The notes under the pieces: generated by a model
What the model saw: the letters and a program-made list of their open reading frames with translations, nothing else
The model's database searches: none
Told to the model about the DNA's origin: nothing
DNA from: Sulfuricurvum sp.
GTDB lineage: Bacteria > Campylobacterota > Campylobacteria > Campylobacterales > Sulfurimonadaceae
Reading direction: 5' to 3'
DNA length: 64,000 nucleotides
NCBI GenBank assembly: GCA_028718525.1
Contig: JAQULP010000004.1
Coordinates: forward strand, 53,813-117,812
Part shown: positions 54,742-64,000 of the stretch, in pieces
Position numbering within the stretch: the stretch's first letter is position 1
Layout: the number at the start of each line of letters is the position of its first letter
Translations under genes and position numbers: made by a program

Positions 54742-55269
54742 TTGAGATTTTTTCCCCTATTATTTCTGTTAACACTATCCCTATTTGGCGATAGTATGAC
54801 TCCCAAACAACTCCATGTATTACAAACCGTCCGTGATGTTGCGAAATCAATTCCCGATAAGAACGGTAAAACTTATGAAAATACGGTTAGTGCCATTTGT
54901 TTGACGGAGAGCAGTGCCGGAAAAAATACTATCGGAGATTTTAAACATAAAAAATCGTTTACGAAAGCGTCGTTGGGTGCCATGCAAATCCAAGTCGCTA
55001 CAGCGCGACACGTCTCTAAAAATGTCAAAAGTTTACGTTGGCTCAATAAACTAAGCGACGTTCAATTAGCCGGCAGATTATTGGGTGATGTCAAACTGTC
55101 CGCCAAAATTGCAACCTATTATATTATTTTACTGCAAGAACAACGGCTCGACCATTTTTACGCTATCAGCGGATATAACGGAGGAACGACAAACCGTCCC
55201 TATTATAACCGTGTTATGAAAAATATGGATGTAGTCAATACACTCATCTCCTCCGGAAAACTCTCTTAA
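54742..55269 (+). CDS. Lytic transglycosylase-like periplasmic protein
   Basis: 175 residues. Start TTG 54742, supported by GAGGTG five bases before; signal peptide MRFFPLLFLLTLSLFGDS. SLT-type motifs in order: CLTESSAGKN (catalytic Glu), SLGAMQIQVATARH and AISGYNGGTTN. It probably cleaves peptidoglycan glycan strands in the periplasm. No secretion-system or flagellar gene is adjacent. TAAAAT at about 54708 may be its -10. Confidence 0.8.
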   Translation: MRFFPLLFLLTLSLFGDSMTPKQLHVLQTVRDVAKSIPDKNGKTYENTVSAICLTESSAGKNTIGDFKHKKSFTKASLGAMQIQVATARHVSKNVKSLRWLNKLSDVQLAGRLLGDVKLSAKIATYYIILLQEQRLDHFYAISGYNGGTTNRPYYNRVMKNMDVVNTLISSGKLS

Positions 55270-55294
55270 TCTTTAAAGAATAATTTTCTTGTTG

Positions 55295-55300
55295 TATAAT
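55295..55300 (+). promoter_or_regulatory. -10 box for the 57-residue membrane protein
   Basis: A perfect TATAAT 27 bp before the ATG at 55328. Confidence 0.45.
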
Positions 55301-55327
55301 ACTCTCAAATATGGGGGTAGTAACAGT

Positions 55328-55501
55328 ATGAATGATGAAAAATTAAAAATTATACTTGCGCTTTTAAGCGGTATCGTCTTCAGCCTCATTTTTATCCTTC
55401 TCGCTTTTATCCTTCCGGTTAATGAAAAGCCGGTACAGAAAACCAAACAAAATCCTAAAAATCATCTCGAAAAAATATCACAAGAGCTCCGTAACCGCTA
55501 A
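55328..55501 (+). CDS. Hypothetical 57-residue single-span membrane protein
   Basis: Starts at ATG 55328 with GGGGGT about ten bases before. One membrane segment (LALLSGIVFSLIFILLAFILP) flanked by a short acidic N-terminus and a basic C-terminal tail (QKTKQNPKNHLEKISQELRNR), giving N-out/C-in topology by the positive-inside rule. No family recognised. It has its own promoter, so may be a regulated small protein. Confidence 0.55.
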   Translation: MNDEKLKIILALLSGIVFSLIFILLAFILPVNEKPVQKTKQNPKNHLEKISQELRNR

Positions 55502-55551
55502 ATACCTCTTTTCATAAATCATCAGACAAGTCAATTAAAAACAACATAAAG

Positions 55552-55562
55552 TATGATATGAT
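55552..55562 (+). promoter_or_regulatory. Tandem -10 boxes for the GGDEF-EAL gene
   Basis: Two overlapping TATGAT hexamers (55552-55557 and 55557-55562), 37-48 bp before the GTG start. Confidence 0.35.
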
Positions 55563-55599
55563 ATTCAAATGCGCCTCCACATTCTAAGCAGAGGTTACC

Positions 55600-57693
55600 G
55601 TGAATAATAATCATTTATTACCGACATCGGCATCATTGGATCAGGAATTTCAGCGTCTCCAATTTGCAATCAGTTCTTCAGAAGACGGCATATGGGAGTA
55701 CGATTTGGTAAAAAATACCACCTATGTTTCAAAGCGGTGGTTAGAGATTATCGGCTATGATGAAAACGAATACCACAGCTCAGTCGATGCCTGGAAGAAA
55801 TTACTCCACCCGGACGATCGTGAACAGGCTTTCAACGTTTTATACTCTTCCATCGCCAATAAAGTTGATCATGCACAAACGGTTTATCGCGTTCGACATA
55901 AAAATGGAGATTGGTTATGGATCAAAGACCGTGCTAAAATCCTTTTTGACGCATCAGGAGAGCCCCTTAGAATTGCCGGTTTCCGGACAGATATTACAAA
56001 ACAGATGCAACTTGAATCCCAAAATCGGGAGTTAGCTACCATCGTTCAAAATGCAACGATTGAAGTCTATATTGTTGATGTTGAAAATCTCAACTATCTT
56101 TATGCCAATGACGGAGCATTAAAAGCGTTGAACTATACCCTTCAAGAGCTGCAAACATTGAGCATAACCGATATCAATCCTGAATTGGCTCCCGAGCAGA
56201 TCAATCTATTACAACAATATCTTAATACGATTAGTCCGGTAGTCACCAATATTTCACGACATCAAAGAAAAGACGGTTCTCTCTATCCCGTTCAGGCCAG
56301 TGTGCATAAACTTTCTTACCAAGGGCGTCCCGCCTATGTCATTTTTGCCACGGATATCACTCAACTCTCATTAGTACAAGAGCAGTTACGCCATTTGGCA
56401 ACCCATGACTCCCTCACAGAACTTCCTAACAGGATATTATTTAACGACCGACTGGAGATGGCTATCAAAAAAAATAGCCGTGAATCAAAAAAAGTAGCCG
56501 TATTATTCATCGATCTTGACCATTTTAAACAGATTAACGACTCTTTCGGTCATCCGACAGGGGACAAACTTCTCGTTCTCGTTGCCCTCAAACTCAAAAG
56601 CCTTTTACGTGAATGCGATACTATCGCGCGGATGGGCGGTGATGAATTTAATATCTTGATCGACGGCATCAGCGATGTCCAGGTATTGGTTGATATCTCC
56701 GAAAAACTGCTGAATGCGTTTAAAGACCCTTTTTCCATTAATGGTCATCTTCTCTATACAACCTTAAGTATCGGTATCTCACTATCTCCCGATGACGGAA
56801 CAAGTGCTGAAGTACTGATTAAAAATGCCGATACCGCTATGTATCGGGCAAAAAACGAGGGGCGAAATGCCTATCGTTTTTATGCGACGGAGATGGGCAA
56901 TAAAGCCTATGAACGGGTTGTAATGGAGAATGCTCTGCGTTTAGCCCTCAAAGAAAATCAATTTTGTGTCTATTATCAGCCCCAAGTGGATATGCATCTT
57001 AATACATGGGTAGGGATGGAAGCCCTGGTACGATGGGTTCATCCGACTTTAGGGGTCATTTCACCGGCATCCTTTATCCCCCTATGCGAAGAGATGGGTT
57101 TAATACAGGAGATTGATTTTTTTGTTTTGGAAAACGTCATCAAACAACATATTTTATGGAAAGAAAATGGTCTGACCGCTCCAAAAACAGCCGTTAATTT
57201 TTCGGCAAAGACGCTCAATAATCATCTGGTTGCCAGAGAAGTGGAAGCGATAATGAGATTTTACCAATGCCACTCCGAATGTATTGCGATCGAAGTAACC
57301 GAATCGCAGATTATGAAAAATCCGAAAGAGGCTATTGAAATATTGAGTGAATTCAAAAAATTGGGTCTGGAGATTTCGGTGGATGATTTCGGAACCGGCT
57401 ACTCCTCCCTCTCATACCTTAAACGGCTCCCTATCGATAAACTCAAAATCGATCAGAGCTTCATCCGTGATATCCCTTTGGACGAAGATGATATGACCAT
57501 TACCAAAACCATCATCGGCCTCGCGCATAATTTGAAACTCAACGTCATTGCCGAAGGGGTTGAGAATAGGGAACAACAGACGTTTTTGATAGAAAACGGC
57601 TGTTCTTTAGGGCAAGGGTATTATTTTGATCAACCTCTTGATGTGGACTCCGTCACTCAAAAACTGCAATTAATGAAAAGCTATGTGATATAA
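55600..57693 (+). CDS. PAS-PAS-GGDEF-EAL cyclic-di-GMP enzyme
   Basis: 697 residues. Start GTG 55600 with AGAGGT before it. Two PAS domains (about 15-145 with a PAC segment HKNGDWLWIKDRAKIL, and 145-265), GGDEF domain (about 270-430, intact RMGGDEFN) and EAL domain (about 440-690, intact MEALVRW and DDFGTGYSSLSYLKRLPIDKLKID). No membrane segment, so a cytoplasmic sensor. Both catalytic motifs are intact, so it may make or break cyclic di-GMP depending on the PAS signal. The promoter of the chemoreceptor gene overlaps its stop codon. Confidence 0.93.
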   Translation: MNNNHLLPTSASLDQEFQRLQFAISSSEDGIWEYDLVKNTTYVSKRWLEIIGYDENEYHSSVDAWKKLLHPDDREQAFNVLYSSIANKVDHAQTVYRVRHKNGDWLWIKDRAKILFDASGEPLRIAGFRTDITKQMQLESQNRELATIVQNATIEVYIVDVENLNYLYANDGALKALNYTLQELQTLSITDINPELAPEQINLLQQYLNTISPVVTNISRHQRKDGSLYPVQASVHKLSYQGRPAYVIFATDITQLSLVQEQLRHLATHDSLTELPNRILFNDRLEMAIKKNSRESKKVAVLFIDLDHFKQINDSFGHPTGDKLLVLVALKLKSLLRECDTIARMGGDEFNILIDGISDVQVLVDISEKLLNAFKDPFSINGHLLYTTLSIGISLSPDDGTSAEVLIKNADTAMYRAKNEGRNAYRFYATEMGNKAYERVVMENALRLALKENQFCVYYQPQVDMHLNTWVGMEALVRWVHPTLGVISPASFIPLCEEMGLIQEIDFFVLENVIKQHILWKENGLTAPKTAVNFSAKTLNNHLVAREVEAIMRFYQCHSECIAIEVTESQIMKNPKEAIEILSEFKKLGLEISVDDFGTGYSSLSYLKRLPIDKLKIDQSFIRDIPLDEDDMTITKTIIGLAHNLKLNVIAEGVENREQQTFLIENGCSLGQGYYFDQPLDVDSVTQKLQLMKSYVI

Positions 57694-57694
57694 T
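57689..57694 (+). promoter_or_regulatory. -10 box for the chemoreceptor gene
   Basis: A perfect TATAAT overlapping the stop of the GGDEF-EAL gene, 33 bp before the ATG at 57728. Confidence 0.5.
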
Positions 57695-57727
57695 ATTTAT
57701 CAATAAACTAGCCAGAAGAGGTCTTTC

Positions 57728-59332
57728 ATGCTTAATCTCTCCACCATCAAAGGGAAACTGATCGCATTGATGATACTCAGTTTCATCACCTACACAACGT
57801 TAGGATACTTGGCGTATTCCAATAATAGCGATGCCAAAAAAACAGCTGAAAGACTGATTTTTTTAGCGGACATGCGTGCCAATAACAACGGTGCTCTTAT
57901 GGAAATTCGAGGATATCAGATCCATCAGGATCAAGAGCGTTTGGATGGGTACCAGGAAAGAATCAGCAAACTCAAAGAGGCGATTGATAATCTCAAAGCG
58001 ATTACCCGTTCACAAGAAAACAAAGATCGCTTATCCGCTCTGAAATCGGATGTAGACGCATGGGACAAAGTCAATCAACCCCGCATAGAAATGATACAAA
58101 AACATAAAGAAGAGATCAATACCGAAAGTTTCAGAACCTCCTCGGAGGGGGAGAAATTTGAAACCATAGTCAAAGATTCCGGTAATATGCATACTAAGTT
58201 GAATGACGATCTCCAGAGCCTGGTCAAATCGATGAAAGCTAAAAATTTACAAACTCTGGACTCCAACGCACTCATGGTTGAAATCATCGCTTTTTTCAGT
58301 GCCTCGGCCATGATGGGGATTTTCTATTGGATCATCCAAAATATCACCGGCTCCATCGCTCGGCTCGATGAGACGATTAAAATAGTCGCACAAAATCGTG
58401 ATTTTACCTATAATACAGCCATTAAGGGGGATGATGAACTTGCCCATATGAGCCAAAAAGTCAATGACCTTGTTAATGTTTTACGACAGGCTTTCCAAGG
58501 AATCCGCTCCGCTTCCAGTGAAAATCTCTCTGTTTCGGCCGAGCTATCGGCTACAACACTCAGTATCGGAAAAGCCGCTGAAGAAGAAGCCCGCATCGTC
58601 ATGCAGACAACAACGGCGTCCGATAAGATGAAAGAGGCGATGAAAGCTTCCGCCATCGAAGCGCAAACGGTCAGAAACAAAGCCATAGGGACTCGTGAGA
58701 ATCTTCAAGAGGCGCAATCAGCACTTCACAACACCATCGAGCAGCTCTCTCTTGCGGTACAAATGGAGGGTGAGATTAACGATCGTCTCAATTCCCTCTC
58801 CCAAGAGGCATCACAAGTCAAACAAGTCCTCACCGTTATTGCCGATATTGCCGATCAGACCAATCTACTCGCACTCAATGCGGCGATCGAAGCCGCACGC
58901 GCCGGAGAGCACGGACGAGGGTTTGCCGTAGTCGCCGACGAAGTGCGTAAATTGGCCGAACGCACCCAAAAAAGTCTCGTTGAAACCAATGCAACCGTCA
59001 ATATCATTGTCCAATCGATCAACGATATTACCGATCAGATGAATCATAATACACAGCGTATCGAAAGTCTTGTAGAGGCGTCCTCCGAAGTAAACCACCA
59101 TACTGAAAATGCCGTGGAAGCTTTGGTCGATACCGTTAGTGCCATCGAAAAACTTTCCAATGACACCCAAACCAATGCCACAACGACTGAATCCATTATT
59201 CGCCAGATTGGGACGATCAATGAACTTTCCACATCGAATGCCCGCAGTGTTGAAGAGATTGCTGCTGCTGCGGAACACTTGCATCAAATGACGGAACAGC
59301 TTACCGCTCAAATCTCTGTCTTTAGAACTTAA
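57728..59332 (+). CDS. Methyl-accepting chemotaxis protein
   Basis: 534 residues. First membrane segment (about 10-28), a periplasmic four-helix-type domain of about 150 residues, second segment (about 178-200), HAMP, then the signalling domain with the conserved hairpin tip ([39 protein letters not shown]). No CheR-binding pentapeptide is visible at the C-terminus. Convergent with cheR; their stop codons share a TTAA. Confidence 0.94.
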   Translation: MLNLSTIKGKLIALMILSFITYTTLGYLAYSNNSDAKKTAERLIFLADMRANNNGALMEIRGYQIHQDQERLDGYQERISKLKEAIDNLKAITRSQENKDRLSALKSDVDAWDKVNQPRIEMIQKHKEEINTESFRTSSEGEKFETIVKDSGNMHTKLNDDLQSLVKSMKAKNLQTLDSNALMVEIIAFFSASAMMGIFYWIIQNITGSIARLDETIKIVAQNRDFTYNTAIKGDDELAHMSQKVNDLVNVLRQAFQGIRSASSENLSVSAELSATTLSIGKAAEEEARIVMQTTTASDKMKEAMKASAIEAQTVRNKAIGTRENLQEAQSALHNTIEQLSLAVQMEGEINDRLNSLSQEASQVKQVLTVIADIADQTNLLALNAAIEAARAGEHGRGFAVVADEVRKLAERTQKSLVETNATVNIIVQSINDITDQMNHNTQRIESLVEASSEVNHHTENAVEALVDTVSAIEKLSNDTQTNATTTESIIRQIGTINELSTSNARSVEEIAAAAEHLHQMTEQLTAQISVFRT

Positions 59333-60093
59333 GTATGGTAGACGATTCCCCGTTCAATCTGACGGGGAGAGAAGAGTAATTTTGCATTGCGATGATCATC
59401 TGCATGACCGATAAGCAAATAGCCGTGCAGGTGCGCTCTAAAGCGTTTTAAGAGTTCGCTGTTTTTTGAAGCGTCAAAATAAATCATCATATTACGGCTA
59501 AAAATAACGTCAAACATCCCCAACCGGTTCCATAAAGCATCGTCAAAAACATTTCCGACCAAAAAGCGTATCGTAAATTCCGGAAACGGGCGTATTTGGT
59601 AATATCCATTTTTCACACTGAAATTTCGTTCCACTACCGTGTGCTCCAACGCATGAACCGAACGCGATGAATATTCCCCTCGATTCGCTTTTTCGATCAT
59701 TTGCTCCGATAGGTCGATCCCAATAATCTCTATCGGACGGAATAATTGTTTTGACAATGTTGCAAGACGCAAAGCGATCGAATAACTCTCCTCTCCGCTC
59801 GAACACGGTGCCGACAAGATCCTAATCGGTTTCGTTGATCCGAATTGATCGATTTCCGGAAGAATAGTGTTTATGAGAAAATCGAAATGGTGAGCTTCCC
59901 GTTCAAAATAGGTTTCATTAGTTGTTATCAACGTTATAAGTGCCGTCGGCAGCTTTTCAGTCGCTTCAGGGATCTTCCCCCCCTGATCCATATAACGGCC
60001 TATCCGGTCACGGTCAGTGGCGCGGGAGAGGACAATTCCCGTTTCTTGTTCTATCCGTGCCAATAAATCTGAAATTAACGTTTCCCTGCTCAT
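59329..60093 (-). CDS. cheR: Chemotaxis methyltransferase CheR
   Basis: 254 residues. N-terminal helical domain and SAM-dependent core: [34 protein letters not shown] (SAM site), [17 protein letters not shown] and [14 protein letters not shown]. It methylates glutamates of chemoreceptors, presumably including the neighbour at 57728-59332. Coupled to cheB by ATGA. Confidence 0.95.
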   Translation of the reverse strand: MSRETLISDLLARIEQETGIVLSRATDRDRIGRYMDQGGKIPEATEKLPTALITLITTNETYFEREAHHFDFLINTILPEIDQFGSTKPIRILSAPCSSGEESYSIALRLATLSKQLFRPIEIIGIDLSEQMIEKANRGEYSSRSVHALEHTVVERNFSVKNGYYQIRPFPEFTIRFLVGNVFDDALWNRLGMFDVIFSRNMMIYFDASKNSELLKRFRAHLHGYLLIGHADDHRNAKLLFSPRQIERGIVYHT

Positions 60094-60680
60094 TGGGCAA
60101 ACCTTATCATCGCTTGGGATATCTCCTCTACAGAAAGTACGGCACTTGCCCCGTTTCGCTCAATTGCCCGACCCGGCATTCCGAATACGGCTGAACTTTG
60201 TTCATCCTGACAAATACTCGTTCCGCCAAGCGCTTTAATCCTCACCATTCCTTCAACACCGTCATCACCGATACCGCTTAATAAGATGGCCAAAATAGAG
60301 GGAGGTGCATACATTTCGGCCGCACTGATCATCATATCATCGACACTCGGGATAAAATCATTCCGAATCCCTTCCGCTGTTTGACGGATCACGCTGCAGT
60401 CCCCTTCTTGCATAAACTTTAGATGAGTGCCCCCGCGTGCAACGATGATCGTTCCCCCTTCGACTTTCAATCCATCCATGGATTCTACAACGCGGTTTGC
60501 CGTACATGTTTGAAGACGAGATGCAAATGAGTGTGTAAGCTCGGAAGGGAAATGTTGTACGATACAAATAGGCGATGAAAACTTCTGGGGTAATGAACTG
60601 ATGAGTTTTTCTATGATTCCCGGGCCGCCTGTCGATGCGCCGATAAGAATTATTTTAGAGGTGATCAGAGCGTTCATCAT
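60090..60680 (-). CDS. cheB: CheB methylesterase domain protein without receiver
   Basis: 196 residues: only the C-terminal catalytic domain of CheB. Catalytic triad Ser16 (GASTGG), His (CIVQHFPS) and Asp (LLSGIGDDGVEG). Without the receiver domain it cannot be switched on by CheA phosphorylation, as in Campylobacter. It removes methyl groups from chemoreceptors. AGGA lies about eight to nine bases before the first of two ATG codons. First gene of the cheB-cheR pair. Confidence 0.93.
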   Translation of the reverse strand: MMNALITSKIILIGASTGGPGIIEKLISSLPQKFSSPICIVQHFPSELTHSFASRLQTCTANRVVESMDGLKVEGGTIIVARGGTHLKFMQEGDCSVIRQTAEGIRNDFIPSVDDMMISAAEMYAPPSILAILLSGIGDDGVEGMVRIKALGGTSICQDEQSSAVFGMPGRAIERNGASAVLSVEEISQAMIRFAQ

Positions 60681-60834
60681 GAGCCGTTTCCTGTAAATTT
60701 ATCATTATACCTCAATCGTTCCGTAAGAATCAGATACTTAAACTTCATTGTTAGCTATTGAATCCTCCCCTATTTTAATTCAAACCATGATAGAACAGCT
60801 TATCGGATCGAAAATTCATCCTAAGGGAGTTTTC

Positions 60835-61707
60835 ATGAGACGTATTATTACCATCTACACTGAACATAAAAACAGTGTCCAATTCTATTTACGAACAACC
60901 GTAGTCAATTTTACCCCATTATCCAGTCAGGAAGCGGACATGAGACGTTTTTTTGAATCGGAACAAGCGGCCGAGGTGGTCTATTTAGTCAATAAACATT
61001 TTATTCAGTCTACTCCGAGTCTCGGCCGTCTTTACACCGATGAAAGCCGTAACAATGCCGATAAATCGTTTTATTTCAAATGGGTCAGTTTTAAAGAAGA
61101 ACCGATCCATATCAGTAATCCGTATCTCCATCATGTTACGGGCCGTCCTACCCTAACGGCAGTCAAACAAATGGATGATTCGTATTTTGTTGCCGATTTT
61201 GACATGTTGAAACTGCTTGAAGAGCTACGTCTTATTGAACATAACAGTGCTTTTGAAAAAATCAATATTTTTGTCATGGGAATCGGAGGTTTATTGTTAG
61301 GGATAGTTGCTTTTTTTTTAATCCTTTATGGGGCTTATGTATTTTTTTGTATGTTGATTGATACGCATCAAGGCGAAGCGTTGATGCATGAAATTTTTAC
61401 CTCAATCATCTCTATTACCATAGGTTTAGCGATTTATGATTTGGCAAAAACACTGATTGAAAGCGAGGTTCTGTTTAAAGCCTATGACTATGGAAATCAT
61501 TTGCAAAGCAAAATACTGAGTAAATTTTTAACCTCAATTATCATTGCCCTTTCAATCGAATCCCTCATGGCTGTCTTCAAAATAGTCCTGGATGATTACG
61601 GAAAATTGATCAATGCTTTTTATCTCATTATCGGTGTCACACTCTTAATCGTAGGAACCGGTTTTTATAATTTTCTATCCGATAAAAATCGCTCGGAAAA
61701 CACATAG
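60835..61707 (+). CDS. Cache-like sensor domain fused to a four-span membrane region
   Basis: 290 residues from ATG 60835 (GGGAG five bases before). Residues about 15-150 resemble a PDC/cache ligand-binding domain (ISNPYLHHVTGRPTLTAVKQMDDSYFVADFD), followed by four membrane segments (about 165-195, 205-225, 243-260 and 268-285). No signal peptide or first membrane segment precedes the cache-like part, which is unusual because cache domains are normally periplasmic. No output domain is present. A small-molecule sensor role is inferred. Confidence 0.65.
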   Translation: MRRIITIYTEHKNSVQFYLRTTVVNFTPLSSQEADMRRFFESEQAAEVVYLVNKHFIQSTPSLGRLYTDESRNNADKSFYFKWVSFKEEPIHISNPYLHHVTGRPTLTAVKQMDDSYFVADFDMLKLLEELRLIEHNSAFEKINIFVMGIGGLLLGIVAFFLILYGAYVFFCMLIDTHQGEALMHEIFTSIISITIGLAIYDLAKTLIESEVLFKAYDYGNHLQSKILSKFLTSIIIALSIESLMAVFKIVLDDYGKLINAFYLIIGVTLLIVGTGFYNFLSDKNRSENT

Positions 61708-61939
61708 TGTCTCTTTAAGCAGTCCACCGTTTATAGGTAAAGTTTTACACACTCTCGAGTAAAGGGGTTATCATAGAATCATAGGACTCCGTCTCAAGAG
61801 GCAGGCCTATTTTCATAATCGTTCCTTTCCAAACCTATCGAGGAACCTTTACATATTACTGATGATTTAATCTTGAAAAGCATGGGATATTCTCTTCGCA
61901 AAAAAGGATAGATTTACCCCTATTTACCGGGGGATCAGC
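61708..61939. other. Convergent intergenic region, no gene seen
   Basis: 232 bp between two convergent genes. No open frame longer than a few codons, no tRNA-like fold and no strong repeat. The only structure seen is the weak hairpin at 61917-61932. Confidence 0.5.
61917..61932 (-). terminator. Hairpin after the diguanylate cyclase receptor gene
   Basis: CCCC/GGGG stem with an eight-base loop, eight bases past the stop on the minus strand, with a run of six T about a dozen bases further on. Confidence 0.35.
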
Positions 61940-64000
61940 TTATACACTGCGAACCTGATTACGACCGGATTTTTTCGCTTCATAAAGGGCACTGTCAATT
62001 CGTCCGATATTTTCATGAACGCTGTGCTGAGGAGAGAGTTCCCCTACTCCGATACTGACGGTAATAAAATTATCCGACTCAAAAACATGTTTTTCAATCG
62101 TGCTTCGAAGGTTTTCGGCCGCAATTTCTGCCTGATGCATTACCGTATGGGGGAGTATGACCATAAATTCTTCTCCTCCCCATCGTCCGATTACATCGGT
62201 CTGGCGGAGAGTGGTTTTGAAAATACCTGACAATTGCTCTAATATTCTGTCCCCGCTTTGATGCCCCTGGGTATCGTTAATAAATTTAAAATGGTCAATG
62301 TCAATGATCATAACACTGGAGTGGTAATTTGGATAGCGATCTATTTTGCGCTGTTCTTCGATCAGTTTTTCATCGGTTTTTTGTCGATTATACAATCCCG
62401 TAAGTTTATCCGTAATGGAAAGGATCAAGAGTTTTTTGTTATACCGTTTAAGGATAAAATAGCGCCATGTAAATGCCAATACCCCCAAGACTACAAATCC
62501 GAAAATCTTCCATATAAATAAATTTTCTACCCACGATACCTGTTCGATCGTCGACGTCCAGCGATTATAAATTTTTTGCATTGCCGCATCGTCCATTTGG
62601 CGGACAAGCTTTTCAAAAATCATTCCGGCAATCGGCTCATCGTTACGGGTAGCAACACCCAATTCTACTTTTTCATCCAATCGCGAAGAGACTTTTAAAA
62701 CACCCGTATACTCTTTCTGGATATACGACGAGATCACAATCAGGTTATCAATGTAACCGTATAATTCTCCGTTTTCAACTTTTCGTAATCCCTCTTTGAC
62801 GGTTTTTACCTCAACAATTTTCAATTCGGGATAGAGCGTTTTGAGTTTTTCGGTGATGGCATACCCTTTGACTGCGCCGAGTTTTTGGGTTGTGAGTGTC
62901 GTAATGTCTCCGATGAAAGGTTTTTCCATGGTCGTTGCCATAACCAGGGGAAGCGTAATATAGGGAGAGGTAAAATTGAGATAGGTCAAGCGCCTCGGCG
63001 TCGCCGATGCCAGAGAGAGGATATCGCATTGCCGATTTTGCGCCAGATAGAGAGAATTGTCCCAAGATTCCGATTGAACCAATTCTATAGGCACACCGAG
63101 CTTTTGCTCAAATATTTTCATGACATCGGCAGCGATACCGATATGTTTCCCATTACGAATGGCTTCAAAAGGGAACCATTCCGGATCGACACACATCGCT
63201 ATCTTTTTCTTTTCATTAAGGTAGGCTTGTTCCTCCGACGTCAGCTGCAAACTGTTTTTGTTGCTGGCTACAACATCGCGAAACAAAAAATGCCCTAATT
63301 TCTGATCTTCACGTATAATCCCCGCGCGTAAAAGCTGTTTAAAAAGGCGGGTTGTCATCTCTTCATTCGTCTCACCGACCCCGTATAGATCGGTCATCAT
63401 CAGTTTTTTAATGACTTTTGCTTCATAAGCCAAAGCTTCCTGAGATTTTTTAACACGGTATTTTTTTATCAGTAAATCAATAATCTCTCCCGGATGATCA
63501 AGTGCGTATACCCACCCCCGGTTTGTCGCTTCAATGAATTTTTGGGTTCTCTCAGGATGTTCAATCGCCTCTTGTTGAGACGTGAACAGGTTACCCGCAT
63601 TCATCACGAATCCATATTCAACGGGGTCGATGATGTCATACGGGATATTCAAACGATCCAGATCATAAAGCTGATTGGAGCGATAAGCGCTCATCGCAAC
63701 TACGTCACCTCTGATAAAGGGTTCGATGGTAAACGTGTGATCGATAAAATGGGAATTAAAAGGGGTGATACCGAAATGGGTCAATAAAAGGGACAAAGAG
63801 CTGTGTTTTAATTCATTTTGCGTCCCCATGATCGTTTTTCCGATTAAATCTGCCGGATTTTCGACCCCTTTTCGGGATACTAAAACCAGAGGAGAATGCT
63901 GTAAATAGGTGGCCATGATCACAATCGGCTTTATTTTGCCGTTTTCGACCACGATACTGCTGTTATAAATACCGTAAGTGCTTTTTCTCTCTAAAACATC
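61940..64000 (-). CDS. Diguanylate cyclase receptor with two periplasmic binding domains (5'-truncated by window)
   Basis: At least 686 residues. The frame stays open to the window edge: the codons before the GTG at 63952 read in phase and continue the family pattern, so the true start is beyond 64000. Order: NMT1/THI5-like binding domain (QHSPLVLVSRKGVENPADLIGKTI), a second, SBP_bac_3-type binding domain (from about EKKKIAMCVDPEWFPFEAI), one membrane segment (IWKIFGFVVLGVLAFTWRYFIL), then a GGDEF domain with motif GGEEF (GRWGGEEFMVILP). It should make cyclic di-GMP in response to one or two periplasmic ligands. Confidence 0.92.
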   Translation of the reverse strand, partial: DVLERKSTYGIYNSSIVVENGKIKPIVIMATYLQHSPLVLVSRKGVENPADLIGKTIMGTQNELKHSSLSLLLTHFGITPFNSHFIDHTFTIEPFIRGDVVAMSAYRSNQLYDLDRLNIPYDIIDPVEYGFVMNAGNLFTSQQEAIEHPERTQKFIEATNRGWVYALDHPGEIIDLLIKKYRVKKSQEALAYEAKVIKKLMMTDLYGVGETNEEMTTRLFKQLLRAGIIREDQKLGHFLFRDVVASNKNSLQLTSEEQAYLNEKKKIAMCVDPEWFPFEAIRNGKHIGIAADVMKIFEQKLGVPIELVQSESWDNSLYLAQNRQCDILSLASATPRRLTYLNFTSPYITLPLVMATTMEKPFIGDITTLTTQKLGAVKGYAITEKLKTLYPELKIVEVKTVKEGLRKVENGELYGYIDNLIVISSYIQKEYTGVLKVSSRLDEKVELGVATRNDEPIAGMIFEKLVRQMDDAAMQKIYNRWTSTIEQVSWVENLFIWKIFGFVVLGVLAFTWRYFILKRYNKKLLILSITDKLTGLYNRQKTDEKLIEEQRKIDRYPNYHSSVMIIDIDHFKFINDTQGHQSGDRILEQLSGIFKTTLRQTDVIGRWGGEEFMVILPHTVMHQAEIAAENLRSTIEKHVFESDNFITVSIGVGELSPQHSVHENIGRIDSALYEAKKSGRNQVRSV

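Noticed and set aside
61708..61939. Possible small RNA or remnant gene in the convergent gap
   Set aside because: No promoter plus terminator pair and no open frame beyond nine codons were found.

Overview
The window reads as ordinary chromosome of a free-living Campylobacterota (epsilonproteobacterial) bacterium, most like the Sulfuricurvum/Sulfurimonas group. The grounds are: moderate GC; the order fabZ-lpxA-clpX-mreB-mreC; a UPF0323 lipoprotein followed by a glutathionylspermidine-synthase-like ATP-grasp gene; cmoB next to a hotdog protein; fliL-acpS; a CheB without receiver domain; and many sensory genes. Lineage placement is inference. I see no rRNA, tRNA, CRISPR array, insertion sequence or prophage, and no gene-free stretch longer than 300 bp.

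Layout. 1-4924 (minus): a serine beta-lactamase-like hydrolase, two periplasmic solute-binding proteins and a membrane histidine kinase in one tightly coupled operon, then yaeQ (5079-5606). 5717-13526 (minus): an acetate module in the order porin, DUF485, actP, a cNMP/CBS/nucleotidyltransferase protein, a DnaQ-like exonuclease, acs. An OmpR-type two-component pair (13745-15608) sits just upstream, and the porin promoter carries an 11-bp-spaced direct repeat where such a regulator would bind. 15704-26743 (plus): cyclophilin, queH behind a structured leader, a Kef-type antiporter, then envelope and housekeeping genes (fabZ, lpxA, clpX, mreB, mreC) and carB. 26747-30193 (plus): a coupled chain of a short YrdC-like protein, a membrane protein, a Gly-Gly-ending lipoprotein, an ATP-grasp ligase, a BFD-type ferredoxin and a metallo-beta-lactamase-fold hydrolase. 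This is the best candidate in the window for a poorly described system.

30190-40470: hotdog protein, cmoB, cation efflux, a haem protein, a CZB protein, rny overlapping a folate cyclo-ligase gene, tlpA-ftsY-radA, a 90-residue cysteine-containing protein overlapping a beta-carbonic anhydrase, and an MlaE permease. 40587-41793: fliL-acpS-hypothetical. 41794-48400 (minus): a seven-gene operon in which an HlyD-like adaptor and a TolC-like channel are separated by a molybdopterin oxidoreductase and argD, followed by midA, an ankyrin protein and thiS. 48484-54481: cheV, a Na+-pumping decarboxylase (oadG-oadA-oadB), ppa and small genes. 54742-64000: a lytic-transglycosylase-like protein, a GGDEF-EAL protein, a chemoreceptor convergent with cheR-cheB, a cache-like membrane protein, and a diguanylate cyclase receptor that runs off the window edge.

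Themes. Gene packing is extreme: many ATGA or TGATG start/stop overlaps, and several convergent pairs whose stop codons touch or overlap. Starts at GTG and TTG are common and are fixed here by Shine-Dalgarno placement. Most promoters show a clear -10 box about 20-35 bp before the start codon with little -35, as is usual in this phylum.
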